Shown: positions 33,443-43,146 of the stretch, in pieces
How the letters are laid out: the number at the start of each line of letters is the position of its first letter
How positions within the stretch are numbered: the stretch's first letter is position 1
DNA from: Chitinophagales bacterium
GTDB lineage: Bacteria; Bacteroidota; Bacteroidia; Chitinophagales; JADIYW01
Length of the DNA stretch: 64,000 bases
Reading direction: 5' to 3'
NCBI GenBank assembly: GCA_020636535.1
Contig: JACJXT010000011.1
Coordinates: forward strand, 62,001 to 126,000
Made by a program: the position numbers and the translations under genes
The notes under the pieces: model-generated
What the model was told of the DNA's origin: nothing
What the model saw: the letters and a program-made list of their open reading frames with translations, nothing else
Database searches by the model: none

Positions 33443-34627
33443 ATGAATTTACGACAGCTTTTTTTACAACACATTGCACCAACATCACCAAATCCGCTGG
33501 CTTTACAAATTAGCAAAGCACAAGGTGTTTATCTCTACGATGAAAACAATAAAGCATACCTCGATTTAATTGCTGGTATTTCCGTAAGCAATGTTGGTCA
33601 TTGTCATCCAAAAGTGGTTCAAGCGATACAAGAACAAGCAGCGTCGTATATGCATACACTCGTTTATGGCGAAATGATTATGAGTCCACAAGTGCAATTA
33701 GCTAAGTACATTTGCGACTTACTACCAAACTCATTAAACAGTGTTTATTTTACCAATAGTGGAGCAGAAGCTACCGAAGGTGCTATGAAATTAGCCAAAC
33801 GATACACTGGCAAAACAGAAATCATTTCTTGCTACAAATCGTATCACGGAAGTACTCAAGGTGCATTGAGTATTTTAGGCGATGAATATTTTAAACAAGC
33901 ATTCCGACCATTAGTTCCAGATTGCAATCAAATTACATATAATAATTTTAAGGATATTGATAAAATCACTACAAAAACAGCAGCAGTTTTTATAGAGTTG
34001 GTTCAAGCAGAAGCTGGTGTAATTGTTGGTGATACTGCATGGATAAATGCACTACGAAATAAATGTAACGAAACAGGTACACTTTTGGTTTTTGATGAAA
34101 TACAAACAGGTTGTGGTAGAACTGGTAGTATGTTTCGCTTAGATGCAATTGGCGTTGTTCCAGATATTTTATTGTTGGCAAAAGGATTGGGTGGAGGAAT
34201 GCCTATTGGTTGTTTTATTGCTAATAAAAAACTAATGGATAGTTTTACCAATAATCCAGTGTTGGGACACATTACAACTTTTGGTGGAAATGCAGTCTGT
34301 TGTGCTGCTGCTTTGGCTAGTTTAAAAGTTATTGTAGAAGAAAAATTATATCAATCTGTTGATAATAAAAATAAGTTATTTCTAGAATTGTTACAGCATT
34401 ATCAAATACAAAAAATTACACATTGTGGTTTGATGATGGCAGTACATTTAAACAATTTTGAAGCAGTACAACAAGTAATTCAATATGGTTTAAATAATGG
34501 TTTGGTTACCGATTGGTTTTTATTTGCCGATAATTGCCTACGCATTGCTCCACCATTAATTATTACAGAAGACGAAATTAAACAAGCTTGTACTATACTT
34601 TTAGCTGGATTAAATGAATTGGATTAA
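33443..34627 (+). CDS. class III PLP aminotransferase (acetylornithine/ornithine type)
   Basis: This 394-residue fold-type I, class III aminotransferase has YLDLIAGISVSNVGHCHPKVV, TNSGAEATEGAMKLAK (PLP phosphate), LVFDEIQTGCGRTG (Asp binding the pyridine N) and LLLAKGLGGGMPIGCF with the Schiff-base Lys. The family covers ArgD, GabT and similar enzymes; with no arg genes nearby the substrate is open. Its 3' end overlaps the flippase gene by 14 bases, so a role in a sugar or glycan pathway is possible, though class III enzymes act mainly on amino acids. Confidence 0.88.
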   Translation: MNLRQLFLQHIAPTSPNPLALQISKAQGVYLYDENNKAYLDLIAGISVSNVGHCHPKVVQAIQEQAASYMHTLVYGEMIMSPQVQLAKYICDLLPNSLNSVYFTNSGAEATEGAMKLAKRYTGKTEIISCYKSYHGSTQGALSILGDEYFKQAFRPLVPDCNQITYNNFKDIDKITTKTAAVFIELVQAEAGVIVGDTAWINALRNKCNETGTLLVFDEIQTGCGRTGSMFRLDAIGVVPDILLLAKGLGGGMPIGCFIANKKLMDSFTNNPVLGHITTFGGNAVCCAAALASLKVIVEEKLYQSVDNKNKLFLELLQHYQIQKITHCGLMMAVHLNNFEAVQQVIQYGLNNGLVTDWFLFADNCLRIAPPLIITEDEIKQACTILLAGLNELD

Positions 34628-35873
34628 AAAAAATATCAACAATAAAAATATTATTTGGAATATTATTTTTTTACTATTCGTTAATTTATTAGTAAAACCA
34701 TTCTGGATTTTTGGTATTGACAGAACTGTTCAAAATCAATTAGGCGAAACTGTTTACGGAACTTATTTTGCGATACTCAACTTTTCTTATCTGTTTCAGT
34801 TTCTGTTAGATTTAGGCATACAAAACTATAATGTAGTAAAAATTGCCAAAGGTGAAAAAACAATCGACAATCTGTTACCACAATTATTATCTATCAAATT
34901 AATTACAGCTATACTTTTTTTCGTAGTAAGTTTTATCATTGCATTGCCATTACATTATACTCATCAAAAAATATTTTATTGGATATTAATTAATCAAATT
35001 CTATTGTCTTTTATTATTTATTTTAGAAGTAATGTAAGTGCTAATCAACATTTTTTTAAAGACAGCTTACTTTCTGTTTTAGATAAATTACTCATGATTT
35101 TTTTTGTAGGAATGCTATTGTGGTTTCCTATAATAAAAATTCCATTATCTATCAATAGTTTTGTAGTAGCACAAACCATTGCTTATACTATTACATTATT
35201 GGTAAGTATCATCGTAATTAATCAATATAGAAAAGAAAAAATATTATTTATAGATATTTATCAAATCAAACCAATACTAAAACAATTGTTGCCTTATGTT
35301 TTTGTGTTTTTTTTAATGAGTATTTACTACAGAATAGATAGTGTAATGCTACAACAAATGCAATCAGATTATGATGCTGGAATTTATGCTCAAAGCTATC
35401 GACTAATAGATGCATTTAACAATTTTGCTTATCTCATTGCTATAATTTTGTTGCCATTCTTTGCTAAAAATATCAATAATAAAAAAACTAATCATAAAGT
35501 TGTATTACAACTGTCTCTTGCTATGATTTTATTTACAGCTATAGTCATTTTTATTACAAGAATGTATGCTACGAATATTGTTCAATTGCTTTATCATAAT
35601 TCCGATTTAGTGTATTCGTCAAATGTTTTATCAATTTTAATCATCAATATTTTACCTATTGGATTATTATATATTTTTGGAACTTATCATACTGCAAGAG
35701 AAAATTTTAAGATGATGTTGCCAACATTATTTATAGCAACACTTTTAAATATTGTGTTGAACTATATCTATATTCCAAATTATGGTGCAGTTGGTGCAAG
35801 TTTTGCTACGGTTATTACACAGTTTTTTGTACTAGTAATTTATTTATGGTCGTATTTTAAACATAAGAATTAA
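34614..35873 (+). CDS. polysaccharide flippase, Wzx-like
   Basis: This 419-residue integral membrane protein has about 12 hydrophobic segments. It is of the MOP superfamily (polysaccharide_synt type): RTVQNQLGETVYGTYFAILNFSYLFQFLLDLGIQNYNVVKIAKGE near the N-terminus and YYRIDSVMLQQMQSDYDAGIYAQSYRLIDAF in the middle, both typical of Bacteroidota oligosaccharide flippases. It moves lipid-linked glycans across the inner membrane. It overlaps the aminotransferase gene by 14 bases. A gap of about 210 bases without clear genes follows. Confidence 0.85.
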   Translation: MNWIKKNINNKNIIWNIIFLLFVNLLVKPFWIFGIDRTVQNQLGETVYGTYFAILNFSYLFQFLLDLGIQNYNVVKIAKGEKTIDNLLPQLLSIKLITAILFFVVSFIIALPLHYTHQKIFYWILINQILLSFIIYFRSNVSANQHFFKDSLLSVLDKLLMIFFVGMLLWFPIIKIPLSINSFVVAQTIAYTITLLVSIIVINQYRKEKILFIDIYQIKPILKQLLPYVFVFFLMSIYYRIDSVMLQQMQSDYDAGIYAQSYRLIDAFNNFAYLIAIILLPFFAKNINNKKTNHKVVLQLSLAMILFTAIVIFITRMYATNIVQLLYHNSDLVYSSNVLSILIINILPIGLLYIFGTYHTARENFKMMLPTLFIATLLNIVLNYIYIPNYGAVGASFATVITQFFVLVIYLWSYFKHKN

Positions 35874-36085
35874 AAGTTGTCGTCCTTACCAAATTTGTGA
35901 GTTTAAACACAGATTATCTCAAACTTATAAATTACAAAAAATATAGATTGATTAGCATATAAAGAAACTAACTTGCTTAGTTATTGATTCATAACTCATT
36001 TACATTAATTAGAATTAGGTTTAAATTCAACCTACTAATAACGAATTCTTTTTTTTCGTAAGAATGAAAAAAGAACAACAGCGTA

Positions 36086-36829
36086 TTACAACCCAGTTAT
36101 GGCAATACCAAATGTTATTGGATGCATTTGTGGTCCTTTGTCTGTTTCAAATAAAGAAGAAATAGAGTAATTGGCAAATACATTGATTAAGCCATAACCA
36201 AATCTTAGATAAGTACCGTATCTAATTTTGTTCATGTTGTCTACTTTAAACTCTTTAAATTTAACTTCGCCAGTTCCTGTGTTTAAGTCTTCTCCTTTGT
36301 ATTTCCATTTGCTTCCTAGTAAAAAGCCAACTTTAAAACCTGCTGCTACTTTCCAAGAAGCTCCTTTTTTGTTTGGCTTAGAACGATATCTAAATTCAAT
36401 AGGAATATCGAAATAAGTTAATCCTAACTTAGATTTTTTCACATTGATAGAGTCGTTTAATCTAGGAAAACTAGTAATTGAATCATACAATTGTGTATTG
36501 CTAGACCAAGCAATTCCATTTTTTTTGTGATAATAGTTCTCTGTGCCAATTCCTGCACCTGGTGCTATACTAAACTGCGATTTTCCTAATACTACATCGT
36601 ATAAAAAATAAGCATTAAATCCTCTTGATAAAGCACTTAGTTTAAAGTCTTTTGGTTTGTTGGTTAATTGATTTAATGTAAACTCTAGCAATATTCTATC
36701 TTTTGCTTTATTTACTTTTTCTTTTACTTCTGGCGAAATGCCTTTGGTTGTTTCTGTTTCTACTGTTTCTTGAGCAAAAGAAAAGCTTACTAATACAACG
36801 AATACAATTGATAAAAGATATTTATACAT
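36086..36829 (-). CDS. outer-membrane beta-barrel protein (PorT-like)
   Basis: This 247-residue protein has a signal peptide ending SFAQE (about residue 19) and about eight amphipathic strands (FNAYFLYDVVLGKSQFSIAPGAGIG, LTYFDIPIEFRYRSK, WKVAAGFKVGFLLGSKW, YGTYLRFGYGLINVFANYSIS). It ends HPITFGIAITGL, as PorT-family barrels do. PorT itself is part of the type IX secretion assembly, but many paralogues have other roles. A 60-bp gap separates it from the upstream Wzi-like gene; co-transcription is possible. Confidence 0.78.
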   Translation of the reverse strand: MYKYLLSIVFVVLVSFSFAQETVETETTKGISPEVKEKVNKAKDRILLEFTLNQLTNKPKDFKLSALSRGFNAYFLYDVVLGKSQFSIAPGAGIGTENYYHKKNGIAWSSNTQLYDSITSFPRLNDSINVKKSKLGLTYFDIPIEFRYRSKPNKKGASWKVAAGFKVGFLLGSKWKYKGEDLNTGTGEVKFKEFKVDNMNKIRYGTYLRFGYGLINVFANYSISSLFETDKGPQMHPITFGIAITGL

Positions 36830-36894
36830 AGTGTTTTACTTTAAAAGAACAAAAGTAAGTAATTTAAGTATAGTGTAAAAGAAATTTAGAAAGT

Positions 36895-38610
36895 TTAATA
36901 TATTATTGGTAAATCGTAATACTTATTAAAGATGTTGGTGCTTAATGAAAATCCGAAAGAATTGTTCTTAAAACTGTCAAATAATGGATTGTTGAATTTG
37001 TAACTTCTTAATTGTAGTTTGGCTTCTACTACTAAGTTTATTTTCGGATTTAAAATATAACCTACTCTAACTTCATTATCAAAAATAGAGTAACGATCGC
37101 CATTAAACTTGCTTACATCATTTGGATTGCTGGCTTGTGTATACGATTTTAATATGTTTGCACCATAGTTATTATCATCTGGAGTATTGTCTACTAAATC
37201 GTAACCTGCTTTGGTAAAACTCATTTTGTATTTAGCATACACTCTTTTCCATTGATAGCTTATGTTTGCCAAAAACTCATTAAAATTTGCACCCATTGGA
37301 TGTGCAAGCGATTGATTGTAATGCGAATAAGAAAGTGTGCTGTCTTTTCCTTGATACATATACGGTCGTACACTATTAAATTCTAACTGTAAGTTTAAGT
37401 TTGCGACATTGCCTACATCAAAATATTTCCAGCCAACTTGATAGCCCAATCTCTTGTCTACACTATTTGATTTTCCCCAACTATTTATCGCCAACTGACC
37501 GTATAATACATTGTACTTTGGAAGCGTTACTTTTCCGTTAAAACCATATATTTTATTGGTATGCTCGTCTAATTTCTTTTGAAAAGCACGAACACCTATT
37601 ATTGGATTTAAGTAATTATAATCGAAAAAAGTGTTTCCATCTGCTGTAGTTCTTTTCCACATAATGCCTTCAAAAACACCTAATTGTAGCCATTTTGCAG
37701 CATCTATACTTAGATAATTATAACTTGCTAATTTTTTTGGATAACCTAATGTAAAGTCAGTACCTCTTCTTATTGTGTTAAGATGTTCTGCATAAATTAC
37801 CGTATATTTTATTCGCCAAAAGTTAGTGCTAAGTTTTGCATATGGAGAGTTATAAGCATTGTCTGATAACAATAAGGAACGATAACCATCGCCAATAAAG
37901 TGTTTGCCTTGACCTATTTCAAAATTAAGTTGCTTTATTGGTGCATAGTTAATGTAAGCAATTGCAGAAGAAAAATCTAGCGTTCCGTTTGTGGTAGGAC
38001 GAGACCTTGCTTCGCCTGGAATTGCAATTGTTTGAAGATTGTATACATGAACATATCCTGGAAATTTAGCAACTGTATTGGTAAAAGCAGTATATAGCGA
38101 CACTTTTTTACCTATGTTTGCTTTAATTTCTCCACCGATAGTTCTTGTGTAAATGGTATTTTTTCCTAAAAAGTCATAGCCAAAACCTATATTTACAATT
38201 GGATTGATAGCAATATAAAATTTTCTGTTTACATAGCCAGTGTCTGTAACTACACCATCATAAGTAACGCCTTCTTCTACTTCTGTTGGTCTCCAATATT
38301 TAACAAAGCCATGTTCATCAAAAGCCAAAATATCTTCGTAACCAATATCATTTATCATTTTAGAAAACCAGTCTGATTTTTTTAAACGCGTATACTGTAT
38401 TGCTGTATCTGGATAGACAAACTGATAGACTTCTGCTGCACTATAAGGTTTTATAGCAGAGTGAAAACTAGCTTTATCAAAACCATTTAACTGCTTTTCA
38501 TAAGTTAATACTTTGTCTTTATTAAGGTAAAGCTGTTCTTGCTGAGCTTGTAAGAAGAAAGAGAGACCAAAGGCAAAAAGGAATAATAAAAAAGACTTGT
38601 TAATATGCAT
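36895..38610 (-). CDS. Wzi/RemB-like outer-membrane protein
   Basis: This 571-residue exported barrel starts at MHINKSFLLFLFAFGLSFFLQAQ; a start four codons earlier is possible. The hallmark segment NFEIGQGKHFIGDGYRSLLLSDNAYNSPYAKLSTNFWRIKY is that of capsule-assembly Wzi / gliding-protein RemB relatives. Wzi is a surface lectin that anchors capsule in enteric bacteria; RemB supports cell-surface adhesion in gliding flavobacteria. It overlaps the end of the glycosylphosphotransferase gene by 11 bases, which supports a capsule or exopolysaccharide role. Confidence 0.82.
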   Translation of the reverse strand: MHINKSFLLFLFAFGLSFFLQAQQEQLYLNKDKVLTYEKQLNGFDKASFHSAIKPYSAAEVYQFVYPDTAIQYTRLKKSDWFSKMINDIGYEDILAFDEHGFVKYWRPTEVEEGVTYDGVVTDTGYVNRKFYIAINPIVNIGFGYDFLGKNTIYTRTIGGEIKANIGKKVSLYTAFTNTVAKFPGYVHVYNLQTIAIPGEARSRPTTNGTLDFSSAIAYINYAPIKQLNFEIGQGKHFIGDGYRSLLLSDNAYNSPYAKLSTNFWRIKYTVIYAEHLNTIRRGTDFTLGYPKKLASYNYLSIDAAKWLQLGVFEGIMWKRTTADGNTFFDYNYLNPIIGVRAFQKKLDEHTNKIYGFNGKVTLPKYNVLYGQLAINSWGKSNSVDKRLGYQVGWKYFDVGNVANLNLQLEFNSVRPYMYQGKDSTLSYSHYNQSLAHPMGANFNEFLANISYQWKRVYAKYKMSFTKAGYDLVDNTPDDNNYGANILKSYTQASNPNDVSKFNGDRYSIFDNEVRVGYILNPKINLVVEAKLQLRSYKFNNPLFDSFKNNSFGFSLSTNIFNKYYDLPIIY

Positions 38611-40027
38611 TTTTATCACCAAAGGTACTAAATATAGTTTTAAAAATAATCTCTATATCTAATTTTAACGACCAAGATTCTAAATATTCTACATCTTTCA
38701 ATACTCTATTTTCCATGTCTTTTGGGTCTTTGGTTTCGCCTCTATATCCACTCACTTGTGCCAATCCTGTAATTCCTGGTTTAATTAAATGACGCACCAT
38801 AAACTTATCTACTATTTTTGAGTATTCTTCGGTATGTTTCAACATATGTGGTCTTGGTCCTACAATAGACATGTCTCCTAATAATACATTATAGAATTGT
38901 GGCATTTCGTCTATATTATATTTTCTAAGAATTTTACCTATTGGTGTAACTCTAGAATCGCCTTTAGTTGCTTGTTTAGTATCTGACTCATCATTAACAT
39001 ACATTGTTCTAAACTTATATACTGTAAATGCTTGATTTCTTACGCCAGACCGTTTTTGTTTAAATAAAACTGGTCCTTTAGAACCTAACTTAATCAATAA
39101 AGCAACTATCGGAAAAATAAAAAGTGTAAAAACGAATAAAAACGAAATAGAAAAAACAATATCAAATACTCTTTTTATAATTTGATTGATAAAGCTTTCT
39201 AATGGTTCTTCTCTAATGGTTAAAACAGGAACACTTCCATAGTAATCAATATCTACTTTATTAAAAGAAGTAGGTAAATAACCACTAAAGTCTGGAATAA
39301 TTTTAACTCTGGTTAAATTGTCTTCTGCCAACTCAATAAATTCTTGAATCGTATGATTTTCATCTTTAGGAATGGCAATAAACAATTCTTCTACCATATT
39401 TCTTTGAATGTATACTTTAGCATCTTCTAGGTTGCCTTTAATTTCTTTTTGTACATAGTTTGGATATTGTTTTGGATTATCATCAAAATAACCAAAAAAA
39501 GCATAACCAAATTCTAAACGATGTTCTAGCATTTCTCTAAATCGCTGAGCACTTTCAGAAGCACCAAGTATCATCAAGTTTCTATTATTATGACCTCTTG
39601 CTCTATAAAATCTAGCAATTTTAATAAAGCCAAATCGCCAAAAAGTAGTTAGCGGAACTGCAATTAAAAAGTTAATAAAAATTACTTGTCTAGATAATTT
39701 AAAAGTAGCAAAAAAGTCTTTAAAGGTTACGATATAAGCAAAGTTCAATAAAATTTGAATAATAAATAGCTTGAATAAAGCACCAACTAAATCATAGAAC
39801 TTAGTATTTCTAAAAATGTTAAATGTATTAGAAAAATGGGCTGCAATTAAGTAATTGACATTTAAAAACAGCCAAAAAGTAAAATATTTTGGATCTAAAA
39901 TTGTTTTATACTCAGAATTTAAACTCAACAAAATACCAATAGCATAGCCAAAGTTGAGAATAAGCATATCGCCAATGGTGTTTACTAGGATATAGATGCT
40001 AGTGTATTTTTTTACACGACTCTTCAT
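38600..40027 (-). CDS. undecaprenyl-phosphate sugar phosphotransferase (exopolysaccharide initiation)
   Basis: This 475-residue protein transfers a sugar-1-phosphate to undecaprenyl phosphate, the first step of repeat-unit assembly. It has four to five N-terminal TM segments, a CoA-binding-like middle domain (NLMILGASESAQRFREML) and a C-terminal bacterial sugar-transferase domain. That domain has KRVFDIVFS, GPVLFKQKRSG, YKFRTMYVND, LRKYNIDEMPQFYNVLLGDMSIVGPRPHM and KPGITGLAQVSGYRG. It matches the WcaJ/WbaP layout. It shares an overlapping operon with the Wzi-like gene. Confidence 0.92.
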   Translation of the reverse strand: MKSRVKKYTSIYILVNTIGDMLILNFGYAIGILLSLNSEYKTILDPKYFTFWLFLNVNYLIAAHFSNTFNIFRNTKFYDLVGALFKLFIIQILLNFAYIVTFKDFFATFKLSRQVIFINFLIAVPLTTFWRFGFIKIARFYRARGHNNRNLMILGASESAQRFREMLEHRLEFGYAFFGYFDDNPKQYPNYVQKEIKGNLEDAKVYIQRNMVEELFIAIPKDENHTIQEFIELAEDNLTRVKIIPDFSGYLPTSFNKVDIDYYGSVPVLTIREEPLESFINQIIKRVFDIVFSISFLFVFTLFIFPIVALLIKLGSKGPVLFKQKRSGVRNQAFTVYKFRTMYVNDESDTKQATKGDSRVTPIGKILRKYNIDEMPQFYNVLLGDMSIVGPRPHMLKHTEEYSKIVDKFMVRHLIKPGITGLAQVSGYRGETKDPKDMENRVLKDVEYLESWSLKLDIEIIFKTIFSTFGDKNAY

Positions 40028-40224
40028 TTTAGGTAATGTTTACATAATATAGTTGTAAGAATAGCCCACAAAGTTGCAAGATTTTATTGTTTTTTTAAAA
40101 TTTTTATCTAAAAATTAAGTTAATTAATATTCAACTTTAATATTTGATTAAGCAAGAAACAAAAAATTATGCATTTCTACATAAATTTTATGGAAAAACT
40201 TAAGAATATGCGTCTAAATAAATA

Positions 40225-40232
40225 TAACTTTG
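40225..40232 (+). promoter_or_regulatory. candidate -7 box for recA
   Basis: TAACTTTG fits TAnnTTTG and ends 22 bases before the recA ATG. No clear -33 or LexA-type box could be recognised in the 227-base upstream gap. Confidence 0.35.
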
Positions 40233-40254
40233 TTCAACGATAAAAAATACAAAA

Positions 40255-41265
40255 ATGGCAGCGAAAGAAAACAACGAGAATAAATTAAAAGCACTACAAC
40301 TTACATTAGACAAGCTAGACAAACAATTTGGCAAAGGAACAGTAATGAAATTAGGCGATAGCAATGTTATTGAAGCAGAAGTAATTTCTACTGGTTCATT
40401 AGGATTAGACTTAGCATTAGGCATTGGTGGACTACCAAGAGGTAGAATTGTAGAAATATATGGTCCAGAATCTTCTGGTAAAACAACAATTGCAATACAT
40501 GCTATTGCAGAAGCTCAAAAACAAGGAGGTATTTGTGCTTTTATTGATGCAGAGCATGCTTTTGATAAAAAATATGCAGAATCATTAGGCGTAGATACAG
40601 ATAATTTATACATCACTCAACCAGATGATGGTGAGCAAGCACTAGAAATTGCAGAGCAGTTAATTCGTTCTGCTGCTATTGACTTATTAGTTGTCGATTC
40701 TGTGGCGGCACTTACTCCAAGAAGTGAAATAGAAGGAGAAATGGGCGACAGTAAAATGGGTTTACATGCACGATTAATGTCTCAAGCTATGAGAAAGTTA
40801 ACAGCATCAATTAGTAAAACCAGTTGTTGTTGTATTTTCATCAATCAATTAAGAGAAAAAATTGGTGTAATGTTTGGCAATCCAGAAACGACTACTGGTG
40901 GAAATGCCTTGAAATTTTATGCTTCTATTCGTTTAGATATAAGAAGAATTGGTGCTATAAAAGATAAAGAAAGCAATGTAATTGGTAATAATACAAGAGT
41001 TAAAGTAGTAAAAAATAAATTAGCACCACCTTTTAGAACAGCAGAATTTGATATTTTCTTCGGAAAAGGTATTTCTAGAGAAGCAGAAGTAATTGACATA
41101 GGTGCAGATTTAGGTATTGTACAAAAAAGTGGTTCTTGGTTTAGCTATGATGATCAGAAATTAGGTCAAGGCAAAGACACCGTTAAGCAAATACTATTAG
41201 ACAATCCTGAATTGAAAGAAGAAATAGAAGCTAAAATAGTGGAGCGATTAAAAGATAATGCTTAG
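40255..41265 (+). CDS. recA: RecA recombinase
   Basis: RecA forms filaments on ssDNA and drives homologous recombination and SOS induction. The 336-residue protein has Walker A GPESSGKT (70-77), IDAEHAFD, LLVVDSVAALTPRSEIEGEMGD, the L2 region NQLREKIGVMFGNPETTTGGNALKFYAS, and a C-terminal domain ending KIVERLKDNA. The C-terminal tail is short and lacks the long acidic stretch of E. coli RecA. Its 3' end overlaps a small membrane-protein gene by eight bases. Confidence 0.98.
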   Translation: MAAKENNENKLKALQLTLDKLDKQFGKGTVMKLGDSNVIEAEVISTGSLGLDLALGIGGLPRGRIVEIYGPESSGKTTIAIHAIAEAQKQGGICAFIDAEHAFDKKYAESLGVDTDNLYITQPDDGEQALEIAEQLIRSAAIDLLVVDSVAALTPRSEIEGEMGDSKMGLHARLMSQAMRKLTASISKTSCCCIFINQLREKIGVMFGNPETTTGGNALKFYASIRLDIRRIGAIKDKESNVIGNNTRVKVVKNKLAPPFRTAEFDIFFGKGISREAEVIDIGADLGIVQKSGSWFSYDDQKLGQGKDTVKQILLDNPELKEEIEAKIVERLKDNA

Positions 41266-41521
41266 TAAAACGAGCATAAACAATATTTTATTTTGGATAG
41301 CCATTTTGTGTGCTATATGGTTCGCAATTTTTGGTCTTGTTTGGTTTTATTTAATGGCATTAGTTATTGCTTATCCTGTAGGTGTGGTAAGTTTATTAAT
41401 TTGGTTTTATATAAAAAGAGACCAACAACCAAGAAATAAAGCTATTCCAATTATTTTAGGTGTAGGATTAGCAATGTCTTTAATTGCACTGCTTTGTTTG
41501 TTTATCATTACAAATATCTAA
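41258..41521 (+). CDS. small membrane protein downstream of recA
   Basis: The 87-residue protein has three hydrophobic helices (about 8-24, 25-47 and 60-83) and a basic loop YIKRDQQPRNK. It overlaps recA by eight bases and precedes the YdeI gene by five bases, so the three probably share a transcript. No family recognised. It resembles a generic CCC-type small integral membrane protein. Confidence 0.6.
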   Translation: MLSKTSINNILFWIAILCAIWFAIFGLVWFYLMALVIAYPVGVVSLLIWFYIKRDQQPRNKAIPIILGVGLAMSLIALLCLFIITNI

Positions 41522-41526
41522 ATTAA

Positions 41527-42162
41527 ATGATAGCTTCTGTTGATGAATATTTAGAAAAAGGTTGTTTTAGATGTAAACTTGGAGGAACGCCAGATTGTAA
41601 AGTACATACTTGGACAGAAGAGTTAAAGTTGTTAAGAGCCATAGCACTAGAAACAGAATTAACAGAAACTATAAAATGGAGTATTCCTTGTTATACTTAC
41701 AAAGGAAAAAATGTATTGTGTATTGCTGCCTTTAAAAACTTTTGTTCCATTAGTTTTTTTAAAGGAGTGCTTTTAAAAGATTCAAAAAAGTTGTTGGTAA
41801 AAGCTGGCGAAAACACTCAAGCCAATAGACTTTTAAAAGTTACTACTGTAGATGAAATTCTTAAAATACGAGCAACGATTAAAGCATATATTAATGAAGC
41901 AATTGCTTTAGAAAAAAACGGACAACAAGTTGAGTTTAAAAAAACAAAAGAAAATATTCCAGTAGAATTAGCAGAAATGTTTAAAGTAGATAAAAAACTA
42001 GAAACTGCTTTTTATGCATTAACACCAGGAAAACAAAGAGGATACTTATTGTACTTTAACGAACCCAAGCAAAGTAAAACCAAAGTTGCTAGAATAGAAA
42101 AAAGTATAGAAAAAATACTTAATAATGAAGGACTACACGACCAATATAAAAATTGTAAGTAA
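41527..42162 (+). CDS. YdeI/DUF1801 family protein
   Basis: The 211-residue protein has an N-terminal DUF1801 domain (about 20-115; ETIKWSIPCYTYKGKNVLCIAAFKNFCSISFFKG) and a C-terminal OmdA-type segment (PVELAEMFKVDKKLETAFYALTPGKQRGYLLYF...K). This matches YdeI-like proteins, whose function is not firmly known. It is convergent with the Ppx/GppA gene, seven bases between stops. Confidence 0.8.
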   Translation: MIASVDEYLEKGCFRCKLGGTPDCKVHTWTEELKLLRAIALETELTETIKWSIPCYTYKGKNVLCIAAFKNFCSISFFKGVLLKDSKKLLVKAGENTQANRLLKVTTVDEILKIRATIKAYINEAIALEKNGQQVEFKKTKENIPVELAEMFKVDKKLETAFYALTPGKQRGYLLYFNEPKQSKTKVARIEKSIEKILNNEGLHDQYKNCK

Positions 42163-42169
42163 GTATATA

Positions 42170-43069
42170 CTATTTATTGTGTTTTCGGTTTTTCTTATAG
42201 TCATCATACAGTAAGTGTACCATTCCATCGCCTAGACCTACTTTTGGTACAATTAGGTTTTTAATGTTGAGTTCTTTCATAATGAATTTAAAAATTTGTA
42301 GTGCAGGTACAATTACATCTGCTCTGTCTGGTTTAAAATTATAAGTTGCCATTTTTTCTTCTTGCGACATTTTACTCAATGTTTTATAAGAAGATTTGAC
42401 TGTTTCGTAAGACACCTTTTTTTCAATGGCATTTGTAAAAGTATTGAGTACTGCATTTATATTTCCGCCAACACCTATGCCTTTTATTTTATTATACTCT
42501 TTTTTTATAGATTTTAACCAATTTTGTAAATTGTTCCAATCTTTAGTTTTAACATCTTCTACATTTAATCGTATTGTACCGATATTAAAAGATTTTTTGG
42601 TAATTGTTTTTCCTCTGCTTATTAAAACTAACTCTGTGCTTCCTCCACCAACATCTATGTACAAATAGTTTTTGTTTTCATTAAGTCCAAATTTTTCTAC
42701 ATGATTGTGTAGTACTAAAGAAGCTTCTTTTTGTCCGCTTATCACTTCAATATTAATACCTGTTTTAGCTTTTACCAAAGCAACTACTTCTTTGTTGTTT
42801 GATGCATCTCGCATAGCAGAAGTAGCACAAGCCATTATACTTACTGGTTGATGCACATTAATTAAATGCTGATATGCTTGCATGGTGGTTACAATTTGTT
42901 GCATTTTCTTTTTAGTAAAAAAACCATATTGAAAAGATTCTTCGCCTAAACGAAGTGCTACTCTATACATGGCATCTTTAATAAAAACTGGACCGTTTTC
43001 TGTTTGTATTACATTAATAAATATTAATCTTACTGCATTAGAACCTATGTCAATTGCTCCAAATTTCAT
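42170..43069 (-). CDS. Ppx/GppA family phosphatase, short form
   Basis: This 299-residue single-module enzyme has the actin-like ATPase fold: GAIDIGSNAVRLIF (phosphate 1), ACATSAMRDASN, YIDVGGGSTELVL (phosphate 2) and GVGGNINAV. It lacks the C-terminal HD domain of long GppA/Ppx proteins. Known activities are exopolyphosphatase and pppGpp 5'-phosphohydrolase; which applies here is uncertain. Confidence 0.88.
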   Translation of the reverse strand: MKFGAIDIGSNAVRLIFINVIQTENGPVFIKDAMYRVALRLGEESFQYGFFTKKKMQQIVTTMQAYQHLINVHQPVSIMACATSAMRDASNNKEVVALVKAKTGINIEVISGQKEASLVLHNHVEKFGLNENKNYLYIDVGGGSTELVLISRGKTITKKSFNIGTIRLNVEDVKTKDWNNLQNWLKSIKKEYNKIKGIGVGGNINAVLNTFTNAIEKKVSYETVKSSYKTLSKMSQEEKMATYNFKPDRADVIVPALQIFKFIMKELNIKNLIVPKVGLGDGMVHLLYDDYKKNRKHNK

Positions 43070-43146
43070 AGTGTTTTTATTTTACTACAAAAATAAGCAA
43101 TTTTTAAGAATTCATTTTTATATGTGTATAAAACAGATATTATTTT

